A stretch of DNA of 64,000 nucleotides from Malachius bipustulatus (taxonomy: Eukaryota > Arthropoda > Insecta > Coleoptera > Melyridae), in assembly GCA_910589415.1 (NCBI GenBank), contig OU342635.1:38962929-39026928 (forward strand). Direction: 5' to 3'. The first letter of the stretch is position 1. Each line of letters begins with the position of its first letter. The notes beneath the pieces are model-generated. The model did no database searches and had not been told where the DNA came from. It worked only from the letters and a program-made list of their open reading frames with translations. Below are positions 12,480 through 25,864 of the stretch, piece by piece. A program made the translations under genes and the position numbers.

Positions 12480-12530
12480 CATCTCCACTACGGCCGAAGG
12501 TCTATTGTGGCTCAAATATTTATTGCAACT
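12480..12530 (-). repeat. scrap of LINE 3' tail
   Basis: The stretch GAAGGTCTATTGTGGCTCA here is the reverse complement of the tail of the LINE copy at 59370-59765, with further similarity on its left. It marks a third, almost fully eroded member of the RNase H-bearing LINE family. Confidence 0.5.
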
Positions 12531-13929
12531 TCACCAAGTGGCGTATCTCAATTCCCTATAGTTTTCGTTATACACACCATGCAATCGCCGACGTATCTCA
12601 TTTTAAACTAAAATTGAAATCAACGAAAAACTTTAAAACGCTCTTTTGTAAAATTGGCAAAACTGAGTTACGTCATTTGATGATATTGGTGACAAATTAT
12701 GGTCGATTTGCGCATAAAAATAATACAAGTTAAAAACATTTTCATTCCATTGAAGAAGAATAATAATTGTAGCTCTGCTGCTCTCAGGTTCTCAATTTAA
12801 CTTGTTTCGTGAATGAACAAAAAATTATCGCAAGTTTTACATATTTATGACGTTAAAAACACGTTACTTACAGCGACGTCATAATGGGGGTCAGCTTACG
12901 TCTTTTTGACATCTCCTATTATTTGGTTGACTTTATTTAGGGAGATTTTAATCGCTTAATTCGACGTCATTTATATTTGGTTGCTTACGTCAGCGACCAA
13001 TTATCACCAAAATAAGACGTTAGAATCACGTACCATCATGTGTCTCTGCTACCTGGGATTCTCGTTTCTTAATATTAGAAATTTTGTCAAAATTATATTT
13101 TCAGCTCTAGTGATGGTTACTATGGGAAAGACCCCTGGGAACAGCTTATAATCAATCAAGTTTAGGAAACTCACAGAAATCAAATTTGAGAAAAATTTTC
13201 AACATTTTAAATTAGCCAATTTTTTTGTTTCATCGCAACTGCACGAAGATAAACCTGTAACCACTCCAGTGATCGGAATTCACACACCAATATATAGGTT
13301 GCTGTCCAGAATTTTTTTTTTGTTTGCCCTGAAATAACCTGATGGAGAGGGCAGACTATGTGGAAGGCATGTCCGGGCAAGTTAGAGTGCTTACCGGTCA
13401 CCAACAGTCTGAAAAGAAACTTATTAATTATACAAATTATCAGTCGGTCTAAATAAGACACAGATGACGAGGACTCTTACCATTATATAGGACTACGAGG
13501 TGTACTTACAGGAGCCTCAGACTAAATACCTTTTACTCAGAGATAGAAGCACTACAAGAAGAAGAAATATATTCTACCTCTCATTGAAATACCTTCTAGC
13601 CTTTAGAAAAAGGTCAAGAAGGTTTTATTTGAAGTAGGTACTACCATAGTGCGGAATTGGCGAAAAGACCCCTTGATGACCTAAAGAAACCAATAAATTG
13701 AAGGCAATTCTTGTATACATTTTATATACTTACTAAATTTAATCTTTTTCCAGTTTCATCAGCTGTTTAGTTTGTTTAAAATTAACTCATCCTGTATATA
13801 CGTATAAATCCTCCTTCCCATTACATTAATCGTAATTTTTTCTGCATGCATGTATGCATGATACTCTATATGCAAATGCAGTAAGTGAGTACGTTTCATG
13901 ATAATTTACTACAGCCTACGATCGTTGTC
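12531..13929. other. no supported gene; ACGTC-rich patch at 12848-13020
   Basis: ORFs at 12476-12733 (plus) and 13207-13461 (minus) have no recognisable domain. Between 12848 and 13020 the sequence contains TGACGTT, GACGTCAT (twice), TTACGTC, TTACGTCA and AGACGTT, a local concentration of CRE/ATF-like octamer cores. Whether this is regulatory or a degraded repeat is not clear. Confidence 0.35.
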
Positions 13930-13968
13930 CATAAAAGAGGAATCGCGACCTATCCAGGTCAGCATTCA
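13930..13968 (+). promoter_or_regulatory. candidate core promoter (TATA box plus initiator)
   Basis: CATAAAAG (13930-13937) lies 31 bases upstream of the A in a TCAGCATT initiator (A at 13961), the spacing of an insect TATA/Inr promoter. The first ATG downstream (13989) opens only a very short frame, so any product would need splicing or be noncoding. I find no partner exon. Confidence 0.3.
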
Positions 13969-16900
13969 ATTACCTCTGAGATACTCATGTTCTACACTCA
14001 TCAGTACTCGACTAATAGATTAGCAATTTCCTAGATTAGCGTTACAATACCAGAAATAAGTACCTACTACGAATGTATTGTCATTGAGCGTCAAGTATTT
14101 GCAATTGAAAGAAAGTAAACCAACTTTTCCCGGCTGCACGTAGCTACTGAGGATCCGGTATATGGATGAAGTAAAAGTAAACTGCACCAAAGAACAAGTC
14201 ACTCAGCTCAATTACCTGCTCGCAGACTTTTAACACGATTCAGAATATTGCATCAGAAAATGTAATCTTGCCTATAAGCAGATGAGTGTGGACTTAAATC
14301 TCTCTGGTTCGGACTAATAAAACGTTGTCTTTTCATTGTTGAATCAGCGGATCCTGAACAAATTTGCTAAACTAACATGAAACTTTGGATACTGTCTTCA
14401 GATAATCAAGCTGATTAAATTACACTCGATGTCAAAAGTTTTACAAGTTTTACACATACACTATTCAAACTAATTATCTATTATAAGTTTATAATAGTAA
14501 AGTATAAGACTAACTTTAGCTACAAGTCCGTCCTCGGAGATAGAACAAGAAAGTTAATGTAAAATCAAGAACTTTGTTAAAATATTTATATAGGTAGGTA
14601 CCTACTAAAATTAAAAAGTTTGTTTCTGTTATGTGAAGGAAAAATTCTACAAAAATATTTTATTCATGGTCTGAGGAAATTGAGTCTATCACAGGGTGAC
14701 AACTAGCTGTGTTTCATTACTTTAGAGACCCAACAGAAGCAATATAATTCCAATCAGACTCAATTAAGTTATTACTAATTTCTTTCTAAAATTAAAAGAG
14801 ATTAAAAGATACATTAATTTTATAATAATATGTAATAAAAGAATGCTAGCTGAATTCTCCAGGTTACACGAAAACGTCTTACTGATCTATCTTAGACGAT
14901 AAGAATAAAAAAAAAAACTAGGTAGGTAGGTACTATAAATTTATATTTGTATAGGTAACATTATTAAAGATGATAAGAATTCGAGAATCCATTGTAAAAG
15001 TAATCAAAGAAAATGATGCTGAAGAGTTCCAATCCAATCAATTCTAAGAATAAAGAGCACCTCCCAAGATCAATTATTCTGCAAGGAATAGTAAACATTT
15101 CCATTAATTTGTTTAGTGTTACAGATAACAGTACCCAAGGTAACTCTCATAACATTGGCATTTGACCCAATGAATTATAATTTTATCCAGGTCAAAACTG
15201 ACTGCGTGGTGACTGGGTGACTCATTAGAAAAATAAAACCAGGAAAAGAATTCCTGATATTTTTATTCTGCGGTTATTTGCTTCTTCGTTTAAAATTCCG
15301 AGAATTGGTCTGCAAAATGTAACAAAATGACTTTTATTATAATGCATGATTCAATAGAATACTCCAGCTCTTGATTATCAGCGAGTTTCTATTTCAGCAA
15401 ACACTTTCTTCGTCAAGGATCCTAATAAAATTAACAAGTTCATCGTGTCAATATGAGTGTACAAATAAGTAATGCGCGATAGAAAACATCAAACAAAATC
15501 TGAAATAAAATAAATGACATTATCGTCTATTTCCCCTTGTTATAAAGATTTTCTATTTTATTGCAATTTTACCTTTAAAAATGATCATAAACTACTTTTA
15601 TGGTCCACATGAGCTACTAACACCTTGTTTTTGTACATATTTCTAAGACACATGTGAGATAAATAAGTGTGAAACAGACAGTTAACCCATTTGCATAAAA
15701 GTTAATAATGTTGAGATGTCTAGTGCAATATTTCAAATTTTCACGTTTTAAAACAATTATCATAACGGTTCCCAAATTCACAGCCACCTGTTTGACAAAG
15801 ACTAGGTATGTTCGCTCCGGAAACAATCAGAAAGTGTTCTGCAATTTAGAGCAATTATTATTAATTATTATGAGTGAATTTAACTTATTTTATTCTTAGT
15901 TTTATTCCCATAAAAAATTGTCTTTCTGGGTCACTTTACTCCCGTGTTAAAAGCAAGATGGTTTAATCATTATTGTATACATGGTGATACATTCATGACT
16001 AATGCCAGGTAGGGGACATCGAGAAAAAAAGTTGCACAAACACTGTTCTACAGAGGCACTCCAAGCTTTGCCCTTCTTGACAGAAAATACACTTTCCCAT
16101 CAACTTTCGTAAAAAAAAAAACGGTATCGGATTTGGAGAGCACCTACAGGAAAAATGCTATGAAATGAGCTTTTTAAATCGAACAGTACACTTCGACCAG
16201 TTTCAAAGAAGATCAAAATAGGGAACTTGCAAATGCCTAAACTTCATTTTAAAATTTTTCCGCACAAATTGTTTCTAATTCCTTTGAAAATTTAATAAAA
16301 ATCATTTCAAAACCTGCCATACTACCAATTTATTGGATAGCTTATTGGCAGGGGTTTTAAATCTAATAACCAGGGCAGTACTTGAAGAAAAGTTAGTTAT
16401 TTTTTATAATAAAGACACAATTACGGTCTACTTAAAAAAAAATAGATCAAGATAAGAAATTCTACTGCATTTTACAATCGGTTTTTGGGAAGCTGTTCAC
16501 GTCATGAGATATTTCCAAAACGCCATTTCTGGATATAAAAATCATGATGGGAACTTTGAATTGTTTTTCTGTTTACACCACTGTAATAAGCGACAAAAAT
16601 TCTGCATGTGTGCTATAATTGAACCGACTTCATAGCTGCAATATTAACAATGTTATCAATGGAGAACAGAAAAAAAAAGAAAATGTCGATTTTTCATAAC
16701 ACTGCATACATATTCACTTCACGCCCATGGAAACTTTTGATCGCCATAAACATATTTAATTTCAGCAATTTTAACCGAGGGATGATTTTCATATCTAAAG
16801 AAGCCGAGGGCTGTAAATACTTTCTAAAGAATAAAATGCTGAAGATTTTAATTTTTCATCTAAGTAATGCTCTTTAAGATTTTTTGTAAGAAATCGTTCC

Positions 16901-18460
16901 GAATAATCAAAGAATCTGTTGCGGTGACATCTATTTTCGTACAGCCACGGTGAGCTTTTGAAAATTTTGAATATAATGGTTCAGACTTTTAAAGGACGCT
17001 TAACTTTCTATCATAAAGGTAGAAACGTCCCTGATGATCAGAGGGATTTAGCTTTATTAGACTTACTGCAGTCTTCCCTTTGGAAAACATGTCCAAAAAA
17101 TAGTTAAAATATTCAACACTAAAGTTTTTTAGACTTTTTCTTTAAAATTAGAATAGTTAATAATAATGAGACCTCAGCTCCACGCAGATTTTAATCATTA
17201 TTTTGTCCACCAAAGTCGTCTTTGGAAGTGAAGGTCGTCCGAGCTCGAACAGAAAAGAGGATTGCTTTCTCATTTATGTCGTCATCATAAATAAATATCG
17301 TCGTCATAAATTAACTTCATTATTTTCTAGCCAAGCTGGGCGTTCTTTAATAAAAAGCTTTGACTATAAAATAGGACGTTCAAGCTTGAATGGACAGTTG
17401 TACGTAAAAAAAACTTATTTATTTACATAACATATTAAGAAGATGTAAACAGTGAAAAGAGTTCACCAAAAATTTAAGTAGGCGATTAACACTAACTTGT
17501 CTTTACTTTTCACACGAGCAAAGCACTTTCTAAATCAATTTTAGCAGACAACGTGTGAAAATGAAAGGAACAATAACTTGTAATGGTCCCTCTTTAGGCC
17601 TTTTGTTGTTGAACGGTTAGAATGACTTTCGTGTCAAGTAAACAGTGCCTGTTGTGATTTTAGTTTCTTCTTTATCGAAGGACATAAAAAATGAATTAAT
17701 GACGAGGCTAAATTTATGGTTTACTAACAGTAAATCGGAGAGTATGTATTGTAAAATTATTTCATTAATCATGGTCACGGTAGTAAAATATGAGCCTTAA
17801 TTAATAATATGGGTATTGAAACTAGTAGGCACTATCAATTTTGGGAATAGAGAGAACAATTAGTAACCAATTCTCATATAATTGGAAAAACGGAATGTGA
17901 GGAATTAAATTATGTATTGATGCCGCCGCTAGATACGTCGTATATAGAATTAAGTTGTGTGTAATTTCGTAGAATTAATATCTATTGGTTAGGCTGGGGT
18001 CTTCTAATTCGAAACTTGATTATAGGTGTAGGTATATCGACTGTATAAAATATTAATAGAATATTTAAATAGTAGTATTAAGATAGAGACTCAATAATGT
18101 GTTCCACATTCACTAAATAATATACCACTGTATAATAATTGTATTTTCTAACCAGCTGTTTTTCTTTGAAAGTATTTAGTTTTCTGATATTCGCTGTTTA
18201 TTTTTACCGGCTGTTTATGAAGAAATCTGCAAAAACTGGTGAACGTGAGGTTTATTTGTTTATTTTTACTTTTAATTTTTTTTTTCGAAAATTACTTCTT
18301 TTATATACCTACTTATATAATCAAGCTATTCATAGTCAAATTTTTAATGTGAGTTTAATGTGAATTTAACACTTAGAAGATTTATCAAGTAGGTAAGTAT
18401 TAACCCTTCAAGTTTTAAACATATAAGTAAAATATATTAAAAATGATTTTATGAAATGGT
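13969..18460. other. 4.5 kb without a recognisable gene
   Basis: Short frames (for example 14020-14202 minus, 15617-15826 minus, 16650-16877 plus, 17203-17430 plus, 18139-18363 plus) are AT-driven and show no domain, signal peptide or splice pattern that I trust. TAGGTAGGTACC-type tracts occur near 14593 and 14930. Confidence 0.45.
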
Positions 18461-18711
18461 ATCGATGGTCTAATTCTAATACCCCGTAACTGTATGAATC
18501 AATATTTTACAGGAGAGAGCTTTTTTGTTTTAAAAGGGCTAAATATGGTTCAGGAAGTTACAAAACTTTTTTTGTAGCCAATTTCCCAAGCCAATACTGT
18601 GCCAATACGGTGTATTTCAACTCATGACAGAGTAAACGTACAACAGAATGGCGCGAAAAAGTAAAATTTGTATTTTTTGCAGATACAGGGTATTAGAATT
18701 AGACCATCGAT
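18461..18711. mobile_element. MITE, about 251 bp, termini ATCGATGGTCTAATTC
   Basis: The left end ATCGATGGTCTAATTCTAAT and the right end are perfect inverted copies and extend through ATACCC. The interior is noncoding. No clear target duplication is visible, so the superfamily is unknown. Confidence 0.7.
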
Positions 18712-18814
18712 ATATTGCTCAAAATTTAATGTACCTAGGTAAATGTCGGCTGAATATACCCGGGCCTAACAAAGAAAACAATTTCTTAAACTTTTTTTTT
18801 TCTCAACATAAATA

Positions 18815-19695
18815 TCCGAAAGGTTAATATATTTTTCATGTCGGTGTTTTCATTTAATTAAACGATCTCCATAATACAATTCGACGAGCCCCTCAAAATA
18901 GCGATTTACGTCATCAATTACTTCTTCATTGCTCCCGAAAAATTTTTCCGCCAAGGTATTTTTTGAGGCTATAGGAAATAGGTAGTAGTCACTGATGGGT
19001 GATAAATCTGGCGAATCAGATGAGCAAGCAATTTGAGGTTTAATTAGGAAATTTTCGCCATCGCAGCGTTCGACGAATGTGTTTGAGCATTGTCATGGTG
19101 AAACAAGTCTTTATTTCGCCAGGTGAGGTCGTTTTTCTTTTATTTCATGGCTCGAACGCTGCAATAAATTGCGTAGTACACACCAGTGATGTTTTTACCC
19201 TTTTACAAATAATCAATGAAAATGATTCCTTTTGCACCCCAGAAAAAACTCGCGAAGACCTTTTTAGCTGGACAAAATCGACTTTGCCTTTTTTGCCTGT
19301 AATTTTTGGTTTCAGGAGTGTAGTGATGGATCCAAGTCTCATCCATGGTTATAAAACGTCTCAAATACTCATTTGGATTTTGATGGTAGGCGCCAAGTTC
19401 TCACTTAAAACATTTTTTTTGTTTCAACATTTGGCGCAATGTCAGCAAACGCGTCACCCATCTCCGCACAGATCTCACGAACGCCTAAATATTATTTAAA
19501 TAATACCCACACGGTTGTTTTGATATTTTAACAGTTTGCGATATATGCGTCCGAAGCGAGGCTCATACCTTGCGCTCGTTGCATGTCCCATTTTAATCTC
19601 TGACACCCAGATTTTCACCATGGAATATGATGGGACAGAGTCTTCAAGTGTGTTATCCATTTTCTCCTTGATTTGTTTTAGCGTTAAATAAATAT
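18815..19695 (-). pseudogene. decayed mariner transposase
   Basis: On the minus strand from about 19660 downward, fragments follow mariner order. An N-terminal start MDNTLEDSVPSYSMVKIWVS is near 19660. A TWIH block with the first catalytic Asp region is near 19335, then FWGAKGIIFIDYL near 19235-19195. The second catalytic Asp sits in LFHHDNAQTHSS near 19110-19075. The C-terminus (YFEGLVELYYGDRLIKWKHR) is near 18900-18840. Stops and frameshifts interrupt it throughout, so it encodes no active enzyme. Inverted termini were not located. The plus-strand open frame 19077-19499 over it is incidental. Confidence 0.8.
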
Positions 19696-19699
19696 CTTA

Positions 19700-19945
19700 T
19701 GGCTGTGGTAAAGCCCAAGTGTCAGAAGTTTTCAAGTAGCCTCAAGGGCCTCTGACGTAACTTAACGACTGCTGTGAAGCAGCCGGGACCCCCTTTTTAA
19801 CGTACCTCCCGGAGCACGATCGGTCACGGAACTTTTTTATTTACCACTATAATTGGTCACCCATCTAAGTACTGACCAAGAAAAGTCATGCTGCACTTTA
19901 GAGATCGTTTGACCGAAACTCTAGCAGCTTGGCTATTGTGACCGA
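19700..19945 (-). mobile_element. 5S-rRNA-like SINE (SINE3 type)
   Basis: On the minus strand, 19943-19855 resembles a 5S rRNA 3' half: GGTCAGTACTTAGATGGGTG closely matches the 5S segment that includes internal promoter box C, preceded by a GCAGCATGAC-like stretch. Unrelated sequence follows (GGGTCCCGGCTGC, CAGAGGCCCTTGAGGCTACT) and ends near 19700 beside the mariner remnant. A 5S-like head with an unrelated body is the layout of SINE3 elements. It is not a functional 5S gene, because the 5' half is too divergent. Confidence 0.55.
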
Positions 19946-22126
19946 TAAACGGAAGTATTTTATGACCACTCGTTTTTCAAAATCTTCAATTTTCGTAAAA
20001 ACTTAAATTAAGTTAAAATGTCACACGATAATGTGTGACACAACATTAAATTCAGAATGAAAATATCTTTCAATTAGGTATTGCAATAAAAAAATCCAGG
20101 TCCGTTTTTAAAAATCGAAGTTCACTTCGGTCCACCAAATGAATCGTCAGATAAAGAAATTGATATCGCAAAAATGAAGCTCGGCAACAACTGTAATGAA
20201 AATTTTGTTTCAGTTTTTCAAAATCTTTGATAATAACATCAATAAATATGAAAAACTAAAATTGATAGTTTTGTTTTCTCAAAATACTTCGAAAATCAAA
20301 AATAGTTTTTGAAATATCTTTCTACCAATTGCATTGTTCTCCCGCTAGCCCAACTTATTTACCGACCCCATTTAACCGACCCTGTATCTCCCACGGTTTC
20401 CGGGATCCTTGCTGTTCTTTCTCATCTTGGACCCAGTGTATAACGAGAAGAGGATTATCTTCTAGTATACATCTAGAATTGGAATATATAATATACATGA
20501 TCCGGGACATATATCTTGCAATATAGCCCTAAAACCGGATGGATTAGATGAAGGACCCTCAGAGCAGGGTATTTCCGGATTTAAGGTGGCAACACAAAGA
20601 CGGAATTGAACGACAAAGTTTCCCAAATCCTTGAAAGGAAACTCATTCTATATTGAGACAAGGCAGATCTAGATCCAATTTATAGATTTAGCCGAATTTA
20701 TAATATTGTGATGGGTAGAATCTTCCCACATCCCTATACAATATTTTTTACTGTTTTATTGGCCGTTGAAATGTATAATTTTCAAATTTCATTTACAAAT
20801 TATACTAAGTGGCAAGTTAATGTTAATTCACTCAAAAGCTAGTGAAAAGTGACAAATTGGACTAGTAATGATCTGTTCTAGCTGAAGAGAATTTGAGTGA
20901 AGGATCCAGATACTTTTGAAAGTGAAAGACAATTGGGAAAGTCAGGTTAACTGAAGATAACTAGTTTTCCTACTCCCGTGATGGCTGATATTTAATGTAC
21001 TTACATACATAGCGCTAAAATGATCTTTTAATTACATTTCCACAATCATAACTATGTCTAAGCAGTAAACTTGGTGGCAAAGTGCTTCTTAACTTAAGGG
21101 TTGGAGTCGAGGACGGCTTCATTAGTCACTTGTAATGACTAAGGACGAAGTCAACTCATAATTTTGATATTGGCTAGTTGTAGAGGTTGAAGTTTTCTTC
21201 TTCTGCATCATTACACATTATCTAAATAAATTTGAAAGTTTCTTTATCGTTTTAAAGAGAAATTTAATCTTTTTAGATTAAATAATGTCGCCCCAATCAT
21301 ATCATTTAAAAAGATTATTGGTGTAAAATAATTTAAGACTTAGTTAAAGCACTTAGTTAACTACACCGGACACTAAAACTAATGAGATGACAACTGAAGT
21401 GCTGATGAATTCGGGCTAAAGAAGTATATTATAAATAAAAATTTTATAAAAGACAACTTCGAATGGTGAAATGAAAATAAAATCGACAATATACGAATTC
21501 ATAAAAGAGGAACAAGAAATTGGCTGTTATTTTCTCCTGATGGAAAACAGTGACATAATTTTAAGGAGCAATTTCATTCGCGGCATTACTTTAAAATTTA
21601 CTATCTGGCGAATTTCCATTTGAAGATGTTGAGATAGTTATGCAACACACTATCTATTCTGCAGTCATAAAAAGTTTATTAAAGGTAATAAAACCATTCA
21701 AGTTGATAGAGCGATCAGGAAATCCTTTTCTAGGACAACGAAGTATTTGTTGTTGCATATGCTCTGCTACAAATAGTTGAATCCTTGAAGCAAAACGAAG
21801 TGTTTGTAGTGCTGAAATTACTGATGAAACTGTATATTTATCGCATACAAGAGCGACATCTAGTATTAACTAAGTAAGTAGTTTAAGATTTCATTGTTGT
21901 CTATTTAACTTTACTTAAAATAATTATTATTTTGCTCCTGAAATTTCAGTATAGTATGTAATTTATCAATGAAATGAAAATATTTTCATTAACGTCTGGA
22001 GTTTGATTCCTTTGTCAGTTTATTAGGAAAAATAAACCAAATTCAGAGTTATATATTTAGAAGGTTTTCATAGGTGGTTATAAAATTTTATTATAAATGG
22101 TTATGAAAAAATAAATAGCAAACCAA
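19946..22126. other. gene-free AT-rich sequence
   Basis: No supported gene. The small plus frame at 20329-20526 has no domain. Confidence 0.45.
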
Positions 22127-22454
22127 GGGTGGGGCAAAAGTCCAGCAACAGTTCAATAAATTTTAAATTTTGAAAACTAATCAATTTTTTAGGTTCCACA
22201 TTTTCTGAGAAAATTCAACAAGAATAGTTCTTACAGTACCAGCTTAAATGGAGTTGGTAGGTATGTGGAACGTTATCAATTGAAAAGCTCAATTCATTTT
22301 CAAAGCGGCTTACCTTGAAAATGACTCAAGATACAGGAAATGAAACAAATGCAAAAAAATGTTACGTCATAAAAAATTAATAAAAAAAAAGTTGACATGG
22401 TTTTTTATTTTTCAAAACTCAAAATTTGAAGAGTCAGACTTTTTACCCTCCCCG
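22127..22454. mobile_element. small MITE-like element with GC-rich termini
   Basis: The left end GGGTGGGGCAAAAGTC is matched in inverted form by GACTTTTTACCCTCCCC at the right end. The interior is AT-rich and noncoding. Target duplications are unclear. Confidence 0.45.
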
Positions 22455-22751
22455 TATAAAAATACGTAATGGCCAATCCTAACGTAGCTCAAGAAATATT
22501 GATGGAAGTTTATGAACTGGTCTCGAAAAGGTAGGTATTTTTTATTTACCTCGGTATTTTTTATATTTTAAGAATAAATTAATAAATAGATTGCTTGCTG
22601 CTCAATTACATAATTATACCTAGAATTATACCTTTTGCAAGTAATTGATATATTATTAAGTAACACAAACCATCAAAAATGCACTTATCGTACTTCAAAA
22701 ATATATAAAAAGATAACTGACAGTTGAATATATGTTATAACATCGTGATCA

Positions 22752-23185
22752 GTTAAGGGTACGAAGCGGCAATATCTCGGGAACTATTGGTCCTATAGCC
22801 TCAAAAGGAAATTTTTTAACAGTGAATAAGTTTAAATAAAGCAGTTCAACAATGTGCATCAAAAACGGCTTGAGATGCTGGAAAATGGTTTACTTTTCAT
22901 GTGGCATATCCTCTTGTGTGGGTGAAATATCTATATAGGTTGATGAAATTATCAGATTTTTCATCACTCTGTATAAAAATTTCAAATACTCTGTAGTGTA
23001 ATACGTAAAATGTTAATATAGGGACATGTAAGCCGTTTCCCAATATCTTTGGGTTGAGCCGTCTCCGATGTACACTATTTTGAAAATGCAAAATGGCGAT
23101 TTTCATTTGCTCATAACTCATGAACTTTTCAGTTTAAACTTCAACTGTTAAAACCACCTGCTTTCGTATTTTTCAGACAATTTCA
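22752..23185. mobile_element. single arm of the foldback family at 49909-50764
   Basis: Blocks such as ATATCTCGG(G/A)AACTA, ATAGGGACATGTAA(G/A)CCGTTT, GATTTTCA(T/C)TTG(C/T)TCATAACTCAT and AAAACCACCTG occur here in the same order as in the foldback at 49909-50764. Only one arm plus the TTTTTCATCAC centre remains, and it is diverged. The minus ORF 22897-23121 lies in it and is incidental. Confidence 0.6.
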
Positions 23186-23189
23186 GACA

Positions 23190-24185
23190 ATAAGGTACCG
23201 CTTGAAAAGCTGACATAAATTAATTGCAGTAATAATAATTAATGAATGGGTCAGCTTTAAAGTGACCAGAAAGTTAAATTTTAATGGAAAATGATAAAAA
23301 TTTATAATAAAATTACTTGCAAGCCAATTTATGTTATTATTATACTGAATGCTGCTAGCTTGTACCATTCTACTTTTTTGTCATTCTCATTGTCATCATT
23401 CCACTACCTATGGTTAGAAGGAATAATTTTGAATGAATTAGTAGCAGGCTTAAGTCGAACATATTAATTTTGAAATTGAAAGTTAAAAGCTAAACTAATG
23501 TGCCAGTGCCTTAATCTATCACACCGGTGAGATTAGAGCTTAAGTTCTAAGCGTCATAGTGATGTCGGCCAATAGATATGAAGTCATTGATATGTGGGTT
23601 GTATCATATATTTAGTACCACTATATTGCTAGTGGGGGTCTGGAGATGCAGGAAAATACCACGGTGCAGTCATATCTTTCTATCTCTATTTCGTCGAATG
23701 TACTTCGAGTCCTACGCGCATGTCCGAGAATAACTGAACACGCCTACTACTAGCCATTAGATTCGACTGATTCGACCACCAGACTCATGAGGCTTGCGCA
23801 CAATGGGTCGAGTTCTCTGAAAAACAGATAGAAATAGTCGTTTGCTCATTGCTGTCCCACTGTGACCGTGATACTTCCACTTACGGGCGCTACCACTGTA
23901 GAAGTATTACATATATGGATTGTATGGCTCCAAATATCCACAAATTAAATTGAAGTTTGTATTTAGCTTGACACCTAGCCGCTTTTTTTTTATTTATTTC
24001 GTATGAATTATTACATTTTAAATTAGAAGGATGATGTGGATATATGATTTATAAGTATAATATTGTAGAATTTTCATCATTGTGGGGGGTAGAATGGTTT
24101 GTAGAATATAAGGATGAGTTGTTGATATCATGGTGAAGCATTCGCTTTTCCAGCCAGTCTAGGGAAAAACCCCATAAAAAACCTA
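23190..24185. other. gene-free sequence
   Basis: No supported gene or repeat boundary. The segment 23640-23900 is somewhat GC-richer but has no recognised content. Confidence 0.4.
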
Positions 24186-24189
24186 GACA

Positions 24190-24720
24190 CACCATTCAGT
24201 TCATATTGGTTTTAGACTTTGTAACCAATTTATTGCATCTGGAGTAAGGCGGTGGATGTTGGATGTTTATATTTATATCATTGAAACCGCCAAGAAATTT
24301 AGTTTCTGGACACTCTTCTACAATATGAGTAATTGTTTCCTCAACTTCGCCACAAGTTAGACAATTTGGACTTGGAACTGCCATCCATTTGAATAACATT
24401 GAGTTACAGCGTCCATGGCCAGTTCTTGAACGATTCAGTTTACTCCAGAGCTTTCTCGGTAGGTCGAATCCGGGAACTTCCTTTGTTGGATCTTGGATAA
24501 GGTGATGATTGAAAACATTCTGAACTCTCCATTCAGACTTCCAAGAATCCAGTGGGGAAAATATCTCATGATTTTGTTGCCAAAATGGATTTCGAGATTT
24601 CAGTCTTGTTGTAGGAGGATTCTGAAGATCATACCAGATTGGAAATTCCGGTGTGCATTTGTCGAATTCTCGCTTAGCCGCTATTGTCGGTATTAGCCGC
24701 TATTAACCTAGCCGCTACTA
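24190..24720 (-). pseudogene. LINE 3' end fragment (RNase H tail with Cys/His knuckle)
   Basis: On the minus strand, LWSKLNRSRTGHGRCNS followed by CLTCGEVEETITHIVEECP matches the conserved C-terminal tail of RNase H-bearing LINE polymerases (LN-RTGHG, then C-x2-C...H-x4-C). The open stretch 24399-24196 covers the knuckle. Nothing of the RT survives. It is a different family from the copy at 4937-6110, judging by residue differences in the tail. Confidence 0.7.
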
Positions 24721-25860
24721 CACACTAACACGAATTTTGCCATATAACAGGCATATGACATCATCTCTACTGGACGATGCAAAATAGCGCGTGACCAAGC
24801 AATAAGAAGATGCTCTATTGCGTACCCACAGTGATACATGATCATTATCACATTATCACGCTAATTCATGTAAGCTAATCCTAGTAAATTTGGATTATTA
24901 TAAAATTAAAACTCAAGAAATTAAATATTCAAAGAATTTAAAAAAGTTTTACTGCATGATCGTGTAGTTTCTTTTAATTATAAATAAGTGAATTGAAAAT
25001 GAATTGAAGCGAAACGTATTTCTTAGTTGTAATCTTGTCCAGACTTTCCAAAAATTATTAGATTTTACTTTTCGGAAAATAGCTACTTTGACTTAAATCT
25101 GAGAAACATCTTCGTTGCTGTAGCCGGAAATCATGCTCGAGATCCCAATCAATTATTATTCTATTCTGTTATAAATTATTAATTCATTAATGTGAAGTCT
25201 CTAGTTCTTTACTATAGACCCAGACTCACCTCGAGCTAGACGTAAATAAAAAAATAATTTAAATATGTAATTAAAACATCTGCATATTGAACCTAATTTA
25301 TGCCTAAGTCGCGGTTTTAAAGGTAAATACCGTTGCTGGTAGATTCGTCTTATCTGTGTTTCAGTGATTCTTGAGAAACCTAGCCGCTGAACAAACACGT
25401 TTGTTTGCAGCATTTATATACATGAACCTCTAATATATACCATGAAGAAAGTTGATGATTAATTCATTCTATTAGTGCTGGAAAAATCACCCATTCCTTT
25501 TCTGATTGACCTCATGAGCTGGTTCCGATTCGGACCAAACACTTTCTTTTCCCACCGTCGAAAAAGACCTTCGTCGTGAACCTGCATCGATTTCCATGCA
25601 TCTGTTCGTGTTGTAGTTCTGTAGATCCGTACTTGAGTTCAACAAATGTAGGTATAATTTTCGATAGTTAGAAATAATGTTATAACGTCAATGTTTATTG
25701 CTGCTTCACTACTTTTAATAACCTTAAAAAAAATTTTCAAGAGTCGCTGTAAATTGATTTGATGAAAATAAATCAAGAATCGTTAGGTTTGTAATAATTT
25801 TCCGTTTTTGTTTCCTGAAACGTTGTTCTTTAGTTTTAATCAGACTTAATTATTGTTTTT
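24721..25860. other. gene-free AT-rich sequence
   Basis: No supported gene. The 25201-25413 minus frame has no domain. Confidence 0.4.
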
Positions 25861-25864
25861 TTTA

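Noticed and set aside
19077..19499. 140-residue plus-strand ORF
   Set aside because: It is antisense to the mariner transposase remnant, which accounts for the sequence.
19855..19943. Functional 5S rRNA gene
   Set aside because: Only the 3' promoter-like part is similar and the remainder does not match 5S; a SINE head fits better.
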